Below, piece by piece: positions 23,322-35,149 of a DNA stretch of 64,000 nucleotides (positions are counted from its first letter, which is position 1; each line of letters opens with the position of its first letter). Under the pieces are notes generated by a model. The model did not search any database and was not told where the DNA came from. It saw only the letters and a program-made list of their open reading frames with translations. The DNA comes from Eupeodes corollae (taxonomy: Eukaryota > Arthropoda > Insecta > Diptera > Syrphidae), in assembly GCF_945859685.1 (NCBI RefSeq), contig NC_079149.1, forward strand, positions 134,890,153-134,954,152, given 5' to 3'. Both the position numbers and the translations under genes were made by a program.

Positions 23322-24186
23322 TAATTTTGATAACCTGTTAGTCAGTTACGGTTTTTGGTGAGTCTTAAGTGTTTCATCTCAGGAACGACTTGAAATTTGT
23401 TTATGTGCAAGACCATGTCTGCCTTATTACATAAATATTGCAATTTAAAGTTTTCGGCCTTATTATTTCCAAACTAAGAGAATGAGTTTGTGTCTGAGGC
23501 TAGCGTCCAGACGTTTTCTTTGTTTTAAAACATTTAAATTCAATGAAGAAGCTTGAAAATTCTTTTTGAATTCGTTAAACTTTATGCTGAATTAAAGAAA
23601 TAATCATAACTTAAAAAAAATACTAAAAGTTAAGTTTGTTTTTAAAACAATAAAATTGCTTGTCTTCTTACAACATAAATATTGTTAAAATTTCTTTTTT
23701 TTTATTATTTTATTCTATATATATATTTATAAATGAAATGCTGTTCGTTAGTCTCACTAAAACTCGAGAACGGCTGAACGGTTTTATCTCATCTAAGCCT
23801 TAAAATGTTCGTGGAGGTCTATGGAAGGTTTAAAAGGCGAGAAAAAATCGAACAATTTCCGGGAAAACCCTAAAAACAGCCATTTTCAGCCCCTTCGCGA
23901 AACTTAATTTTAGCTAACTTCAGTTGTAATTGTATCAGATTATTTTTTAGTTTTGATAAATCTTAAGTTTTCTCACATATTAAGTTTCTGAACATAACCA
24001 TAATATTTGACATTAGATTTGACAACCAACTAATATGTCAATAATTCTGTCGCGCTTCAGAACACGGAGATTTACATTCCAGGTAGTGTGCTCTTTTTTT
24101 GTTGATATTTTGTGATAGTGACACTTTACTGTTAAGTTACTGTTAAGTGAGCGGGAAATTTTCTCACTTTGATTAATTACGTTACA

Positions 24187-24294
24187 ATGCCGAGGAGAAG
24201 ACGACCTGACTTAGGTCGTCGCAGTCAACAAATGTGGGAGGTCAAGAAAATAGTCGCGTTTCTATGTCAGAATTGCGTTATTTAGTGAGTGACA
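24187..24294 (+). pseudogene. Helitron Rep/helicase ORF, N-terminal stub
   Basis: The ATG at 24187 opens MPRRRRPDLGRRSQQMW, the arginine-rich start characteristic of Helitron proteins. A TAG stop near 24283 follows, and the zinc-finger, Rep HUH nuclease and N-terminal helicase regions are absent. Confidence 0.75.
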
Positions 24295-24765
24295 ATAAAG
24301 TGGATAGGCTACGTAAAGACGCTTCAATTGACAACTAACATGCGAGTATTTTTGCAACATGATAAAACTGCAAATGTGTTTGCGAAGCAGTTGTTAGATA
24401 TTAGAAATAATAAAGTTGCAATAGACACCTCGACCGGATTCATCACATTACCCACAGATTTTTGTCAAATCACAGATTCAAAAGAGGAGCTTATTCAGCG
24501 TGTTTTCCCAGATATAGCGGAAAAGTCAATAACCATAATTGGCTAAGTGAACGAGCAATATTGGCAGCGAAAAATAAAGATGTGGAGGATCTCAATGCGA
24601 CCATTCAGAATTTTCTTCCAGGAGAGTTGGTTTCCTTTGAATCAGTCGACACCGTTATGGACCAGGATGACGTATAGTCAACTATCCCTGAAATTCACTG
24701 GAAATACCTGGATTACCACTTCACAATTTGCACTTAACTGCTGGAACACAATGCAAAATTGAAGC
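24295..24765 (+). pseudogene. Helitron helicase, C-terminal fragment
   Basis: Three overlapping frames carry the Pif1-like helicase region: LTTNMRVFLQHD and GFITLPTDFCQIT (first frame), WLSERAILAAKNKDVEDLNA with PGELVSFESVDTV (second), and a third tail. Walker A/B motifs lie upstream in the family and are missing. The frames are offset by single-base indels near 24470-24550. It would have unwound DNA during rolling-circle transposition, but it is dead here. Confidence 0.8.
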
Positions 24766-25033
24766 CGAAGAAAGCTTTAAATTGATTAACAAACTGTATC
24801 ATAACAGTGTGTGTCTGTTAATAAAAATGTAAACCTTATAAATAACCAATATTTCAGGAAAACTCTGTTTTTTTAAGTAAGCAACATGATGTGTCGGAAC
24901 TAATATTAAAACCTAATGCTTCCTTAAAAAAAATGCTTTTTTATTCAATACGTTGAATTGAAATTAATTAATACAAAATTTTAGGTCTTTTATTTATCGA
25001 TTGAGGCAATACAAAGTCTGCCGGGTCAGCTAG

Positions 25034-25438
25034 TCTTTTATACAATGTCCTAACATAGCTCCAAACAAAAGTAACCGAGAGGATTCAAGTCGCACGGGCA
25101 CCTACAAATCGATGTACAAGTAGAAGTGATTTGTTTTGGCATAAGCTTCATTACAAAAGACTGTAAAATCATAATTCTAAAATTCTTAAGGTTTTTAAAG
25201 CTTACAATAGAAACGTCAACCTAGTTTGAAATTCTCAGCTGTCAAACCATAGACAACAGTCATTGAAAATCCTTATGCCTTAATTTATATACAGTTATTT
25301 ACTCTTTAAAATAAAAATGTCGCAGATAAGCTTGTAAGAAATTACTTAGATAAACTTTTAAGAAAGACTGTTAGATCTGTTAATCCGAAATCTTTGAAAT
25401 TCGAACTGTTGTATAATTTTACATTTATTATCAAAAAA
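25034..25438. other. Gene-free spacer
   Basis: This lies between the Helitron and the tandem-repeat element. Nothing is recognised. Confidence 0.35.
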
Positions 25439-26880
25439 GAGGCTGGGATACGACCCACACTGATAACTTCCCATCCCGTCTGTCGATTTGTCTTGCTTAA
25501 AAGTTTGCCTATATGTACTCGTACCAATTTTTACCAAATTTGCGTACTATTTCTTGTAGATTTTATTTTTTATAAAAAAACGGACTGTTGGATTTTTATA
25601 TAAAAATTACTGAATATCGAAAACAATATTTTCTGTGAAATAAAATAAGTTTGAAGCCAATATTTTTTATTTTTGAAAAGCTATTTGAGTCGAAAGTAAA
25701 TTTTTACCAAGTTTTAGTATTGTGTTTTTTTAGAGTTTTATATTTTGTAAGAAAACTGTCAATTCGATTTTTTTAAAAATTTGATCGAATGTTGAAAACA
25801 ATATTTCTTATAAGATAAAATTAGTTTCAAGACAATATTTCAAATTTTTGAAATATTTGAGTCGAAAATTAATTTTTACCAACTTTTTTTAAATTTTGTT
25901 TAGGTTTTTATTTTTTTTTTGTACAAAAACTGTCAATTCGATTTTTCTCAAAATTTGTCCTAATGTTGAAAACAATTTTTCTTATAAGTAAAAATTAGTT
26001 AGAAGCTATTATCTCAATTTTTTGAAAAGATATTTGAGTCGAAAATCATTTTTTAACAACTTTTGTTAATTTTTTGTCAAAAAAACTGTCAATTCGATTT
26101 TTTTTTTTTAAATTTTACTGAATGTTGACAACAATATTTTTTGAAAGATAAAAGTAAATTAAAGCCAATATCTCAAAGTTTTGGAAAGATATTTAAGTCG
26201 AAAATCAGTTTTTACCAACTGTTATTAATTTTTTTTTAGGTTTTTATTTTTTGTAAAAAACTGTCCATTCGATTTTTCTCAAAATTTTATCAGACGTTAA
26301 AAACATTATTCTTCGTTGCACAAAATTGTTTTGGAGATGAAATCATATTTTAATCGTACAATTTTGGAGGTGACAAATATTTTGTTTCAGTTTTATTGAT
26401 TTATAAAAAAAAACTTTTATATGGATTTTTGTCAAAAAATATATTTGTTTGGTATCATGTTGCAATAGATTATATAAAATTTAATTCAAGTCTCTAGCGT
26501 TTTTGGTTCGTAAGATATTAAGGGTTAACCAAAATTGTCACCTTTTTTCAAACTGCTATGGTAAAAAAAACCGCACACGCAATTTTCTTGAGAGCCCTTT
26601 CTTCATCTTTCTGCCTTATTATCTGTATAACAAAATTTATTTGAAATCGATATCTCTTCTGGTTCTTGAGCTATGGACGACGAAAAAAAACTTTGTGAAC
26701 GTACGGACGTAGGAACATACGGACATACGGACGAACGTACACACACACGCACAGACTAATTTCTAAAAATCTTTTATTTCGACTCTAGGGACCTTGAAAC
26801 GTCGAGAAATGTCAAAATTTTCAATTTGACAAATCGGACCCATTACAATAACTTCCTATGGGAAGTTAATAAGGTATATT
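25439..26880 (+). mobile_element. Hairpin-bounded tandem-repeat element (possibly Helentron/DINE-like), copy 1
   Basis: The left terminus is an imperfect hairpin (GGGATACGACCC ... CTTCCCATCCC) after AAAAAAGAGGCT. The body is an array of about five 155-175 bp units. The landmark AACTGTCAATTCGATTTTT recurs near 25754, 25928, 26083 and 26258, with a decayed one near 25580. An ACGGACGTA-type microsatellite follows (26693-26750), then the tail GAAACGTCGAGAAATGTCAA. The right terminus is a perfect hairpin, AACTTCC-TATG-GGAAGTT (26850-26867). The other copies are 61905-63275 (inverted) and 4770-5165 (short). The layout resembles non-autonomous Helentron/DINE elements, but I cannot prove the class. 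Confidence 0.7.
25590..26300. repeat. Internal satellite-like array, about 155-175 bp period
   Basis: Each unit runs through AACTGTCAATTCGATTTTT, GTTGAAAACAATATTT, CTTATAAGATAAAATTAGTT, GATATTTGAGTCGAAAAT and TTTTTACCAACTTTTGTTAA before restarting. Four to five units are visible, with substantial divergence between neighbours. Confidence 0.8.
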
Positions 26881-28974
26881 TTTCACAGAACATTAAAACG
26901 AAGTTATTTTATAGACCTTGACCAATAACCAATCATTAATTGCGGAATGTAATTAATATTGAAGATGAAATAGCTCCTAACTCAGAAGGTAACTGACATC
27001 TCTTTGAGTTGCTCCTTGGCTTTGAAATGGTCTAAAATGTTGAAGAATGATTCAACCTGTCTTATGCCAGATTTCATATTAATGACGATGATGAGCACGA
27101 CGACGAAGAAAAGTTTGTGGTAGATGCCCTAAGGTGAATTAATCTATAGCTCCTAATCTTAGGTTATAAACCCAAAGTATATATATTTTTTTCATCTCAA
27201 CCTTGATAGTTAAAAGTTGCGTTTTCACTGAGGGATATAAAAAAATGGATTTCACCAGCTTACTACGAATATAACTTTAGCTTGATGTGGATGTGGAAGC
27301 AGGAAATCCCATCATCTAACTTGTTCCTCCTATGCATTAAAACTATGCTACCCAGTCACATTTATTACCGGCTACTGTTTATTAGGCATACTGAATAGCA
27401 TTCATTTGCTTTCATCAGCTCATCCGTTCTAGGATATAAGATTGGTTATACCTTTATAACATACAATTTCCAATGCAAACAACACAGTGTGGTTAAACTA
27501 ATTGTTGATCTAAATCTTGAGTGCTATGTGCTGCGCTAAGCTAAGCTGCGCACTCTGTCGTTAGCTTCTTTTCGCATTGCAGATGGAAGATGGAACTAAC
27601 TCTCTTGGAAGCATTTTCTATATAATATTGATGCCAAGTGAGCCGTCCGTCGCGTCGCTGCGACTCGTGGAGTGATTTTGTGTTCTTAGTTCTTGAGAAG
27701 AGATTAGAAATGATAATTTGAGTTTGAGGTGGACTTTGAGGTCGTTCTCACTTCATGGTGATGTGTAGTGTCTTATAGTTTAGTAGTGTACCAATTGCAT
27801 ATATTGATGTCTTTAGAAACTGTAATTTACATCTTGTTAATTCAAAACCGAATCGGATCCGCAGTTTTGTTTTTCTATGTTTTATAAAAGCGGTCTTCAT
27901 TGTTGTCGTAGTTAATTATTATTGACACGAATAGAAAGTAGGGTGTTCCACAAGACCATCAGGCGCCAAGCTTGCAATTATTGTTGCTCTTGTTAAAGTG
28001 ACTTATGTTCGTTTACTTGAATATTTGAAAGTTGACAACTCCGACCGAGGGCATAACACAAATATTTTAGTACCTTTGCTAGTAGAGGTCGCGCCATCTG
28101 CACTTAAAACATTTCAACATTGAATAACTTCGCCATTTGTCATCTGATTTTGACAGATAAACACAACTCTGAAACGTCATTTGTGCCATTATAGCCATTA
28201 GTCGATACACACTTAAAACGACCGTTAAATTGTAAAAACTGTTCGTGCTTATCGACAAAAATTACTGACGTTCGAGGCTCATTTTTATCTAATAGTATTT
28301 TGTTTAATAAGGTAGAAATCAAGAAATTCTTGACTCATGATAATAGATATAATGAAATGAAGGAAATAATTCCAAGCGTTTTTTTTTTGCTCTGTTGCTT
28401 AGGAATAACTCATCCAAAGGAATATATCCAATCATTCAATCGAACAACAAAAAAAGAAGTGTCAATTAACCACGATTCTTTTGCTAAAGTTGCATCATTT
28501 TGTTGTAACTGCGATGTGCTTCTATTCACTTTTAAAATACCTACACGCAATAAGAAAACGAAAGCAAGCAGCACTTGAATTGCATTTATGGTTGGCTATT
28601 TGTTCAATTAGCATTTAATTGATTGGCCATGCACTGTTGCTTTGACGCGAAGACGAAATGAACAGTGCAAAAATACTGCAATATACCAACCTTTTTTGTA
28701 CATCACTATCTATAGTTAGTTAGCCTAGGCTTTAAGATATATAGAGGTGTAAGAACAATGTTCAAATGCGGCTCCTCTTTTGCTTCAAAAGCCTTTGAAT
28801 CTTTCATGCGACTAATGAGCTCTGAAAGTCGAGGTCAACAAAGCAGTAAATTACTTCTTGCATTGTTTGTACATTTTTCAGCAATTTTTTTTGGAGGAAA
28901 TTGAATTTATTATTTGTTTTGAAAACTTTGACTTTCACAAATTCAAAAATACTTCAGATATTTTATTAGTATAA
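26881..28974. other. Gene-free, single-copy-looking stretch
   Basis: It contains GACGATGATGAGCACGACG-type sequence near 27080-27110 and CGTCCGTCGCGTCGCTGCG near 27646-27665. No exon or repeat boundary is supportable. The plus-strand frame 28300-28578 has no family match. Confidence 0.4.
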
Positions 28975-29330
28975 TGGCTGAATCACAAACACGCTTCAGC
29001 TTTGGCTTCGTCTGCGTTACGGTGCCCTTGCTTCGAGGTTGCTTTGAATGACATTTCTATTATTTCATCACTCCAAAGAGCATTAAATATTTTTTTGTTT
29101 TGTTGACATTTTTTTACAGCTGTTGAACTGTCAGACAAAGCAAATGTTCAGATAATTGAACTAGAGCTTCCGTTTGGAGTCACATTACGTTACATTACGT
29201 TCTTTTTCTTACGATTGCCAAACGAAACGTGAGGACGAATCTCCATTGTGATATCATGCATTGAATTCCTTTGGCTGAACTCGTAAACGTCAGGCGAAGC
29301 CGAAGATGAAGCGTGTTTGTATTTCAGCCA
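28975..29330. mobile_element. MITE family C, copy 2 (TAA flanks)
   Basis: This is a 356-bp element with ends TGGCTGAATCACAAACACGC and inverted GCGTGTTTGTATTTCAGCCA. It is flanked by TAA on both sides (28972-28974 and 29331-29333). It aligns along its length with 904-1380 but lacks an internal segment of that copy. It is non-coding. Confidence 0.85.
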
Positions 29331-29333
29331 TAA

Positions 29334-30648
29334 ACAAGTTCAAACTTAAAAAAAAAAAAAACTTTTCAATAATTGCTCTAAGTTCAATTGATTACTTAGA
29401 GTCTGTAATCCATGCATAATATATTTATTCAGAAACTCAAAAATAATTCTTATATTTCCTAAGATAGCTTAACAACCTCCTTAAGTTTTTGGGTATAAGT
29501 AATTTAAAAGAGGTGTTCTAGGAGCATTTTTAATCTAAAAATTTCAACCGTAATACTCCCACTCGTTGCTTCAAGGAATATTATCAATTGCTTTTTTGTT
29601 AAGTGCAGAGATTTTTTCTTTGGCAGCACTTCACGAATGTGAAAGGGTTTTTCTGGTTTATTAATCCCCTTTCAAAACCTTTGTTCATTACTAATTCACA
29701 CTTTTATGGTTTTATAAACCGTGCTAAATTGGAATTGTTTTGTGGCTTGTCCTTGTGCGGCATAGATCGCTAACGCAATCCATTCACTGTAAAAGTTGAC
29801 AATTTGAGGAGGGAGAGGCTTTGAAAGGCTCCGTGAAATTGCGCAACACAAAAAATGGAAAATGTCCCTTAATTAGGACTTTATTCCTTCATAAAATTAA
29901 TACCCAAATTCGAACATGAAAGATTTTTCCAAAAAGGTAAGAAATAATTCCCCAAAAATAATAAAATAAGGATTAACATTAGTCCATAACCTTACGGATT
30001 GTAATACAATTTCATTTTTTTCCCACTACGATCTTCAGCATTTTATTTGTAAGAACATTTTATTCCCATACAATATTTTGGGGGGTTATTTCATATATTT
30101 TTGAGGAGTTATTTCTTGGGGAGTTACTTCACAGAGCCGCTTTTAACAAATTATTCTTAGGGTTTTCAAGTCCTTAATGCGATATTTCTTTTTAACACTG
30201 CCTTATTTGAATGAGTTCCAAAAATCAGACAAAATTAGCGAAGAAACGTCATTGCTGCTGACCAGCTATAGTTATGGGGATAACTTAAGTTTAAAAGCAT
30301 TAAGACCTAAGTATACATGCAAAATACGTATACATACACTATGGACTACAGCAGTAATTTATCAGTTATAAACTTAAGTGATGCTCACGGTTTCGGTTAT
30401 TTAGATCACTAATTTTACCCAACAACGGAAATAAGTCTACCAGTTTCACTAATGCCAACCTAGAAGGTGCTTTGCTACGACCTAAAAGTAAAATTGTTTC
30501 CAGTTTTTTTTGAAATTTTAACGATTTTAATACATTGATGAATCATGTAGCGTTCTATTTATTATAGTAGCACAATTTGTAATTATCAAATGTCAAAAGA
30601 TGACTGCAAAAGTGACAGCTGTCCAAATAGCGGGCTTTTCATAATGGG
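29334..30648. other. Gene-free stretch
   Basis: A short inverted-repeat-like patch (AAATAATTCCCCAAAAAT near 29943 and TTTTGGGGGGTTATTTC near 30076) may be a small decayed MITE. Nothing else is recognised. Confidence 0.35.
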
Positions 30649-31000
30649 CAGGTTCAGAGAACATTAGGCACTTCATTCGCAGTTAACTGACATTTACCTA
30701 TCTTTTTTCAACATTCATTTTATCTTCAAAAACAAACGTTATTCCTTTATTAATATAACAAGGAACATTTTTAAACAAAACCTTAAAAAAATATTGTACA
30801 TCTACTAAATAAGTTAATCACAGAGCTATGAAGTTCAGTTTTTAGTTGAATGAATAAACATGATCAGCTGACATTTTGACATATTACCCTCGATTAAATA
30901 GTAAGAGAGAATTTTGTTGTATCACTTTCTAGTCAACATTCCAATAAATTAGCATTACTTGGAAATCAGTTTTTTGGCAGCTGGCCAGTCAGATATTGGG
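30649..31000. mobile_element. MITE family B, truncated copy
   Basis: It begins GGGCAGGTTCAGAGAACATT and runs through the family B interior to GCAGCTGGCCAGTCAGATATT. There it breaks off into a second family B copy. The distal end of about 40 bp is missing. Confidence 0.65.
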
Positions 31001-31131
31001 CACGTTCAGACAACATAAGGGACTTTATTTGCAGTCAACTTTATTCTTTTAAGGTACATTTTGACCAAGGCAACTAGTTAGTTTTTCATGTGTCATCAAT
31101 TTCAAATTCAGAACTTTCCTTCGCAAACCAA

Positions 31132-32185
31132 TCAGCCCAATTCTAAATGACATTCTCATTCTAAATAAAAAATTCCCGGGGATTTTGTTCCCTTTCCAAT
31201 TTCCCTTATTTTAAACAAATTCGAAAATGGGAAAAAATACTCCGGGAAAAAAAATACGAATTCACTTGGCGCAAGTTTGTTCCCGACACTTGAGCTGGAG
31301 AGTTACGAAAATAAATGTAAGTTTTTTTTCGCAATAATAATTCATAACATTTCAAATATGTTAAGGTCAAAAACAACAAACAAGGGTCAGCTTCAAATGC
31401 TTTAGCTTCAAATGTTTAGAGTAGAAGGCCAGCGCAACTTTTCTTTTCTCTGCGGCCGATTGCCATACTTTTATCCATTCTGGACATAGTTGCTCCTCCA
31501 AAACGTTTAAGACTTCGGCAATCACATAGCTAAAACTAGGTTGGGCCAGTCCAACACTGTAGTCGTTTCCCACCCCCGTTTGGTATCCTTCTTCAGCGAA
31601 GAAACGCAAACAAGCACTCAATTTTGTTATTGGTGGAATCGCAAAACTTTTTTTAGCTGGATCACAGGACCTATCCAGGAAATACTTGAAGACAACCTTG
31701 TAAACTCTATAATACTTTTGAAACCTAAGAATCAAGTTGTTTAATGAAACTAGAAAGACAAATTTAGAATAAATATTTGTGAATTTATAAATACTTACAA
31801 CCATTGAGGCAACTCCAGAGGGTTCGAACTGTCCCTCAAGGATCTTTTAACAACCCTTGGGCTTTGATGTTCTTCTAACTCCTCTTCAAACAAGATTCTT
31901 GCTGCAATACCGAACATTATTTAATTTAATTAACTTATACTATATGCATTTATTTGTGCTTAAATAGCAATTACAAAATGTTTGCTTTCCTTTTCTGAAA
32001 CTTTTGTACACCTACATTCTTGTGTCAAATACTTTGGAACAGCTGTTTCGAACATACAAAATTTTCATTAGCGAGTTCGAAGGGAAAAATGTCTCCCGGG
32101 GAATTCGGAATAGGAGAATTTTACTCTCGGGAGAACAAGTCTCCCGGGGAATTGTTTTCCCCGGGAGTATTAAGAATTGGGCTGA
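31132..32185 (-). mobile_element. PIF/Harbinger element, deleted, nested in MITE B
   Basis: The ends TCAGCCCAATTCTAAATG and inverted ATTAAGAATTGGGCTGA match over about 16 bases, with CCCGGG-rich sequence just inside both ends. It carries the N-terminal part of a HARBI1-like transposase on the minus strand and lacks the catalytic region. The flanking trinucleotides are CAA and CTA, so a 3-bp target duplication is plausible but imperfect. Confidence 0.8.
31367..31917 (-). pseudogene. Harbinger transposase-like gene, N-terminal half, two exons
   Basis: Exon 1 (31917-31799) starts MFGIAARILFEEELEEHQSP and ends TGGTT before GTAAGT. Exon 2 starts at 31724 after CTTAG and continues in phase with FQKYYRVYKVVFKYFLDR. 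It then gives IPPITKLSACLRFFAEEGYQ, GVGNDYSVGLAQPSFSYVI and CPEWIKVWQ. This is the helix-turn-helix region of HARBI1-type transposases (LR.LA.G.YQ..VG......QP..S). The frame ends at 31367 before any DDE motif, so the protein would lack catalysis. Family members act with a Myb-like partner; none is encoded here. Confidence 0.75.
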
Positions 32186-32549
32186 CTACTTTATGTTCAT
32201 AGTACAAAAACTACCAATAACATCATTGTTTAAAAAACACTGTAAAGAAATATTACTTATTTCTTTTCCGAATTGACAAGGAAACCATTTACAGAAAACA
32301 TTAAATGGAGTTGTGCAGAAAATAAATATGTAAATCATAGAGAAATAAAGTTGAATAAAAAAGCATGATCAACTGTCATTTTGATAGAAGTAGACTTGAC
32401 CTAATAGTTAGGGGGATTTTTCTTGACTAACTTAACAGTCAACTTTCCATTAAAGTTGCCTTAATTGGAAGGTACATTTTTGGAAGCTGGCCAATCAGAT
32501 ACTACGAACTTGCCTTACTTTCAAGTCCTTTATGGCGCCTGAACCTGCC

Positions 32550-34740
32550 CATTTAAAACATGCCTTGCTTCAAGTTCGTTATGAACCTGAACCTGCCCAT
32601 CTGAAATCTCATTTTGGAAACCACCTTTTTAAAAAAAAAGAAGATAAAATCCCATAAGGTGTTTTGGAATATTCTGTACAAGTTTGACAATATTTAAAAC
32701 TTTTAAAAATTAGATTTTTAGGTATCTCCTTTTTTCAAAAAAAGAACAATAATTTGTAAAAAAAAAATTGATAAGGTAACGTCTATCATAATCTTCTCAT
32801 TCTACCTTTATTTACCAACTACGACAATAAAACATTCAATTCAGACACAAACATTCTCTATAACTTAAGTTATTTTTGTTGCATTCAAAGAATTTAACAA
32901 TTTTACTGTCTTAATTACTTACCGACCGACCGTATAAGACAACGATGGAGACAAACGGCTACCATCTCTAATGACTGATGGAAAGCTTACACAGTTTTTA
33001 TTTGTTATTTGCCAAATGAGACTGCTACATCAACTTGGAAAGTAATTTCCGGGCTTACTGAATTTAAAGGAGAAGAGATAACATCATCTTCATCTTCACA
33101 CCTTACTTACTGACTAACTGACTGACTGTTCTGTTCTGTGTGATCAGTAATGGTGATGCTGGTGGAGGATCGTCGCGTCGTTGTCGTCGTCGTGGATAGT
33201 AATTGTGATCAGTGCGAGAACAGTTATGCGCTCCTCAAATGAAGTCATTAATTTGTTTGAATAGGTTGTAAAGCTGGAGAAAAAACACGATGGTGACGAC
33301 GACGACGAAGACAACTTCGAGGTGCTAAGCTAGGCTTAGGTACCTATGAATATATAGATACGATATACCAGAAGCATCAATAATGCAAACTTCCAGTTAT
33401 GAAAAGTATAGGTGAATAATAATTACTATCCGGTTTCACAAGTCGACGATAGTCTAGGTAGTCCATTAATCTAAACAAAATTTCAACAAAACAAAAGGCC
33501 AAAACAAACCAAGGTACTCCAACTCCTTTTCCATGATCGTGTCATCCAGATAACTAATTTTGTAAAATTCAAACTCCAAGCTATTAGCAAGAGGCAACGT
33601 GAGCTTAGCGAAAATATGGAAACACGCAGTTAGTATGCGATTAATTGTAAGCCACATTTACAGCTGCTACAATTTCCAAGCCTTAGGCTTTATATTGAGA
33701 GAAAACTACTTTATCTAATGTTTCTATCAAACCTCACAAAAATATCTAACTCTGAACAATTGGATTCAGCACTCATAAACAAAAGAACTAGGTCCCTCCT
33801 TAAGAAAAACTGATTAGACAAATCTCTCTCTGGAACATCTCAAGACGCAACGTGTAAATGCATTTAAAATCAATTTTCCATGTGGCCATCAAGGCATAGA
33901 CATAGAGTAGGTAATGAATCATAACACAGATAACATTTCTTTGATTACACACTCCAAATGAACCAAGCCAAAGCCAGATCAGAGTTTGTGTATGGCTTTA
34001 TGGTGTTCCCTGTTCTCCTTTAGCCAAATCTACTTTGGCTCTGTGGGTCGTTGCTGCCGCAAAAGGAAGATACTCTTTCGAGTCTTCGCGTTTGCACCAT
34101 GTAGATAAGTATTACGCATTTCTTTCACATCGTGCGTCGTCGTCTTGGTTGTCTGGTTATGCGTATACCCATTCAAACCCACGTTTGTGGAAATGAGAAA
34201 TGGAGCGAAAATATAGTGACTCTGATAATGTGAAAATGGTTCTATAATTTAACATCACTTCGGTGCTTCTCCGCTACCGTCTTGTGTTACATATTTCTAA
34301 CTAACGTGTATTTGCATCATCTAGACTCGTAGATGCATCGATTCCATGGTCTATTTGTAGAATCGATACTTGAGAATTTTGTCGTCGCTTATAAGAAAAA
34401 ATCTGGACTGGAGGAATTTATCTTGAAAGCAGAACATGAAAGTTACATCAGACCGACGGAAAATTCTTTTGTTCATACTCGATGATTTTATTTAAACGTT
34501 AACAGTTTTAAATTAACATAATTCCAAAACTTCTTTGAGGACATTTTTCTTAAGAAGTATTCTTCAACTTCAAAACTGGTAAATTACTACATAAGCTTCA
34601 AAAAGGCAATAGGCGATCGTTCTATTTCTGAGACAAACATATGTTTGTCTTGAATACCGCCGCGTCTAAAGTCTACAAACAATGCTGTATTGCTGTAGTG
34701 AAATAGCAAATTGAACTCCTCCCCTCAAACAATTCATCCG
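32550..34740. other. Gene-free, single-copy-looking stretch
   Basis: It contains GTCGCGTCGTTGTCGTCGTCG near 33172-33193 and GACGACGACGACGAAGAC near 33295-33312. The minus-strand frame 33466-33657 has no donor or family match. No repeat ends were recognised. Confidence 0.4.
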
Positions 34741-34835
34741 TAAAGCTAGGTATACACGATTGGAAAATCTTCCAACATTGATCGAACTGTCAGAAGTCTT
34801 CCAATAGCGTCCAATAAGGTGACAATTTGAAATTT

Positions 34836-35134
34836 TGACCAAGGCAGCTAATTACACTTTCCAATGTCATAAATTTCAAACTTGGAACTTTACTTCACTA
34901 AACTCTACCTTCATCGTATATAACACCAAATAGAATTGTGCAGAAAATAAGTAAATCACAGAGTAATAAATTTGAGCCTTAAGTTGAATGAAAAATTATG
35001 ATTAGCTGGCATTTTGACATAAGTTTAATTGAATTGAAAAATGGGGAGATTTGGAAGACAATTTTTTGGCAAATGGCCAATCAGATGCTAGAAACTTGCC
35101 TTAATTTCAAGTCGCTTATGTCGTCTGAACCTGT
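34836..35134. mobile_element. MITE family B, truncated, inside family L
   Basis: It begins with ATTTTGACCAAGGCAGCTAA and ends GTCGTCTGAACCTGTT. The outer 50 or so bases of one end are missing. Its orientation is opposite to the neighbouring copy, so the pair forms a large inverted repeat around 35140. Confidence 0.7.
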
Positions 35135-35149
35135 TAATTGACTGCCAAT

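Larger units (their letters stand above)
23714..25033 (+). mobile_element. Helitron, internally deleted
   Basis: The 5' end is TC followed by TATATATATATTTATAAATG and then GAGAACGGCTGAACGGTTTT, the usual start of a widespread insect Helitron group. The 3' end is AAAGTCTGCCGGGTCAGCTAG, with a short GGCA/TGCC stem and the CTAG-T terminus. There is no target duplication or inverted end, as expected. Inside are the first codons of the Rep/helicase ORF (24187) joined by deletion to the helicase C-terminal region. Length is 1.32 kb against several kb for an autonomous copy. Confidence 0.88.
31001..32549. mobile_element. MITE family B, full copy interrupted by a PIF/Harbinger element
   Basis: The outer ends are GGGCACGTTCAGACAACATA (31001) and the inverted GGCGCCTGAACCTGCCC (to 32549). 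The family B interior stops at 31131 and resumes at 32186. The uninterrupted copy at 35150-35699 runs straight through this point, so the intervening 1054 bp is a later insertion. Confidence 0.8.

Noticed and set aside
25590..26300. CRISPR-like array
   Set aside because: Repeats are 155-175 bp, diverged and without unique spacers. The surrounding DNA is a eukaryotic transposon.
28300..28578. 92-codon plus-strand frame
   Set aside because: It is average AT-rich reading with no domain, no Kozak-like context and no neighbouring exon.
33466..33657. Minus-strand frame with helical-looking sequence (IMEKELEYLGLFWPFVLL)
   Set aside because: No start context, donor or recognised family. Flanking sequence has stops in all frames.
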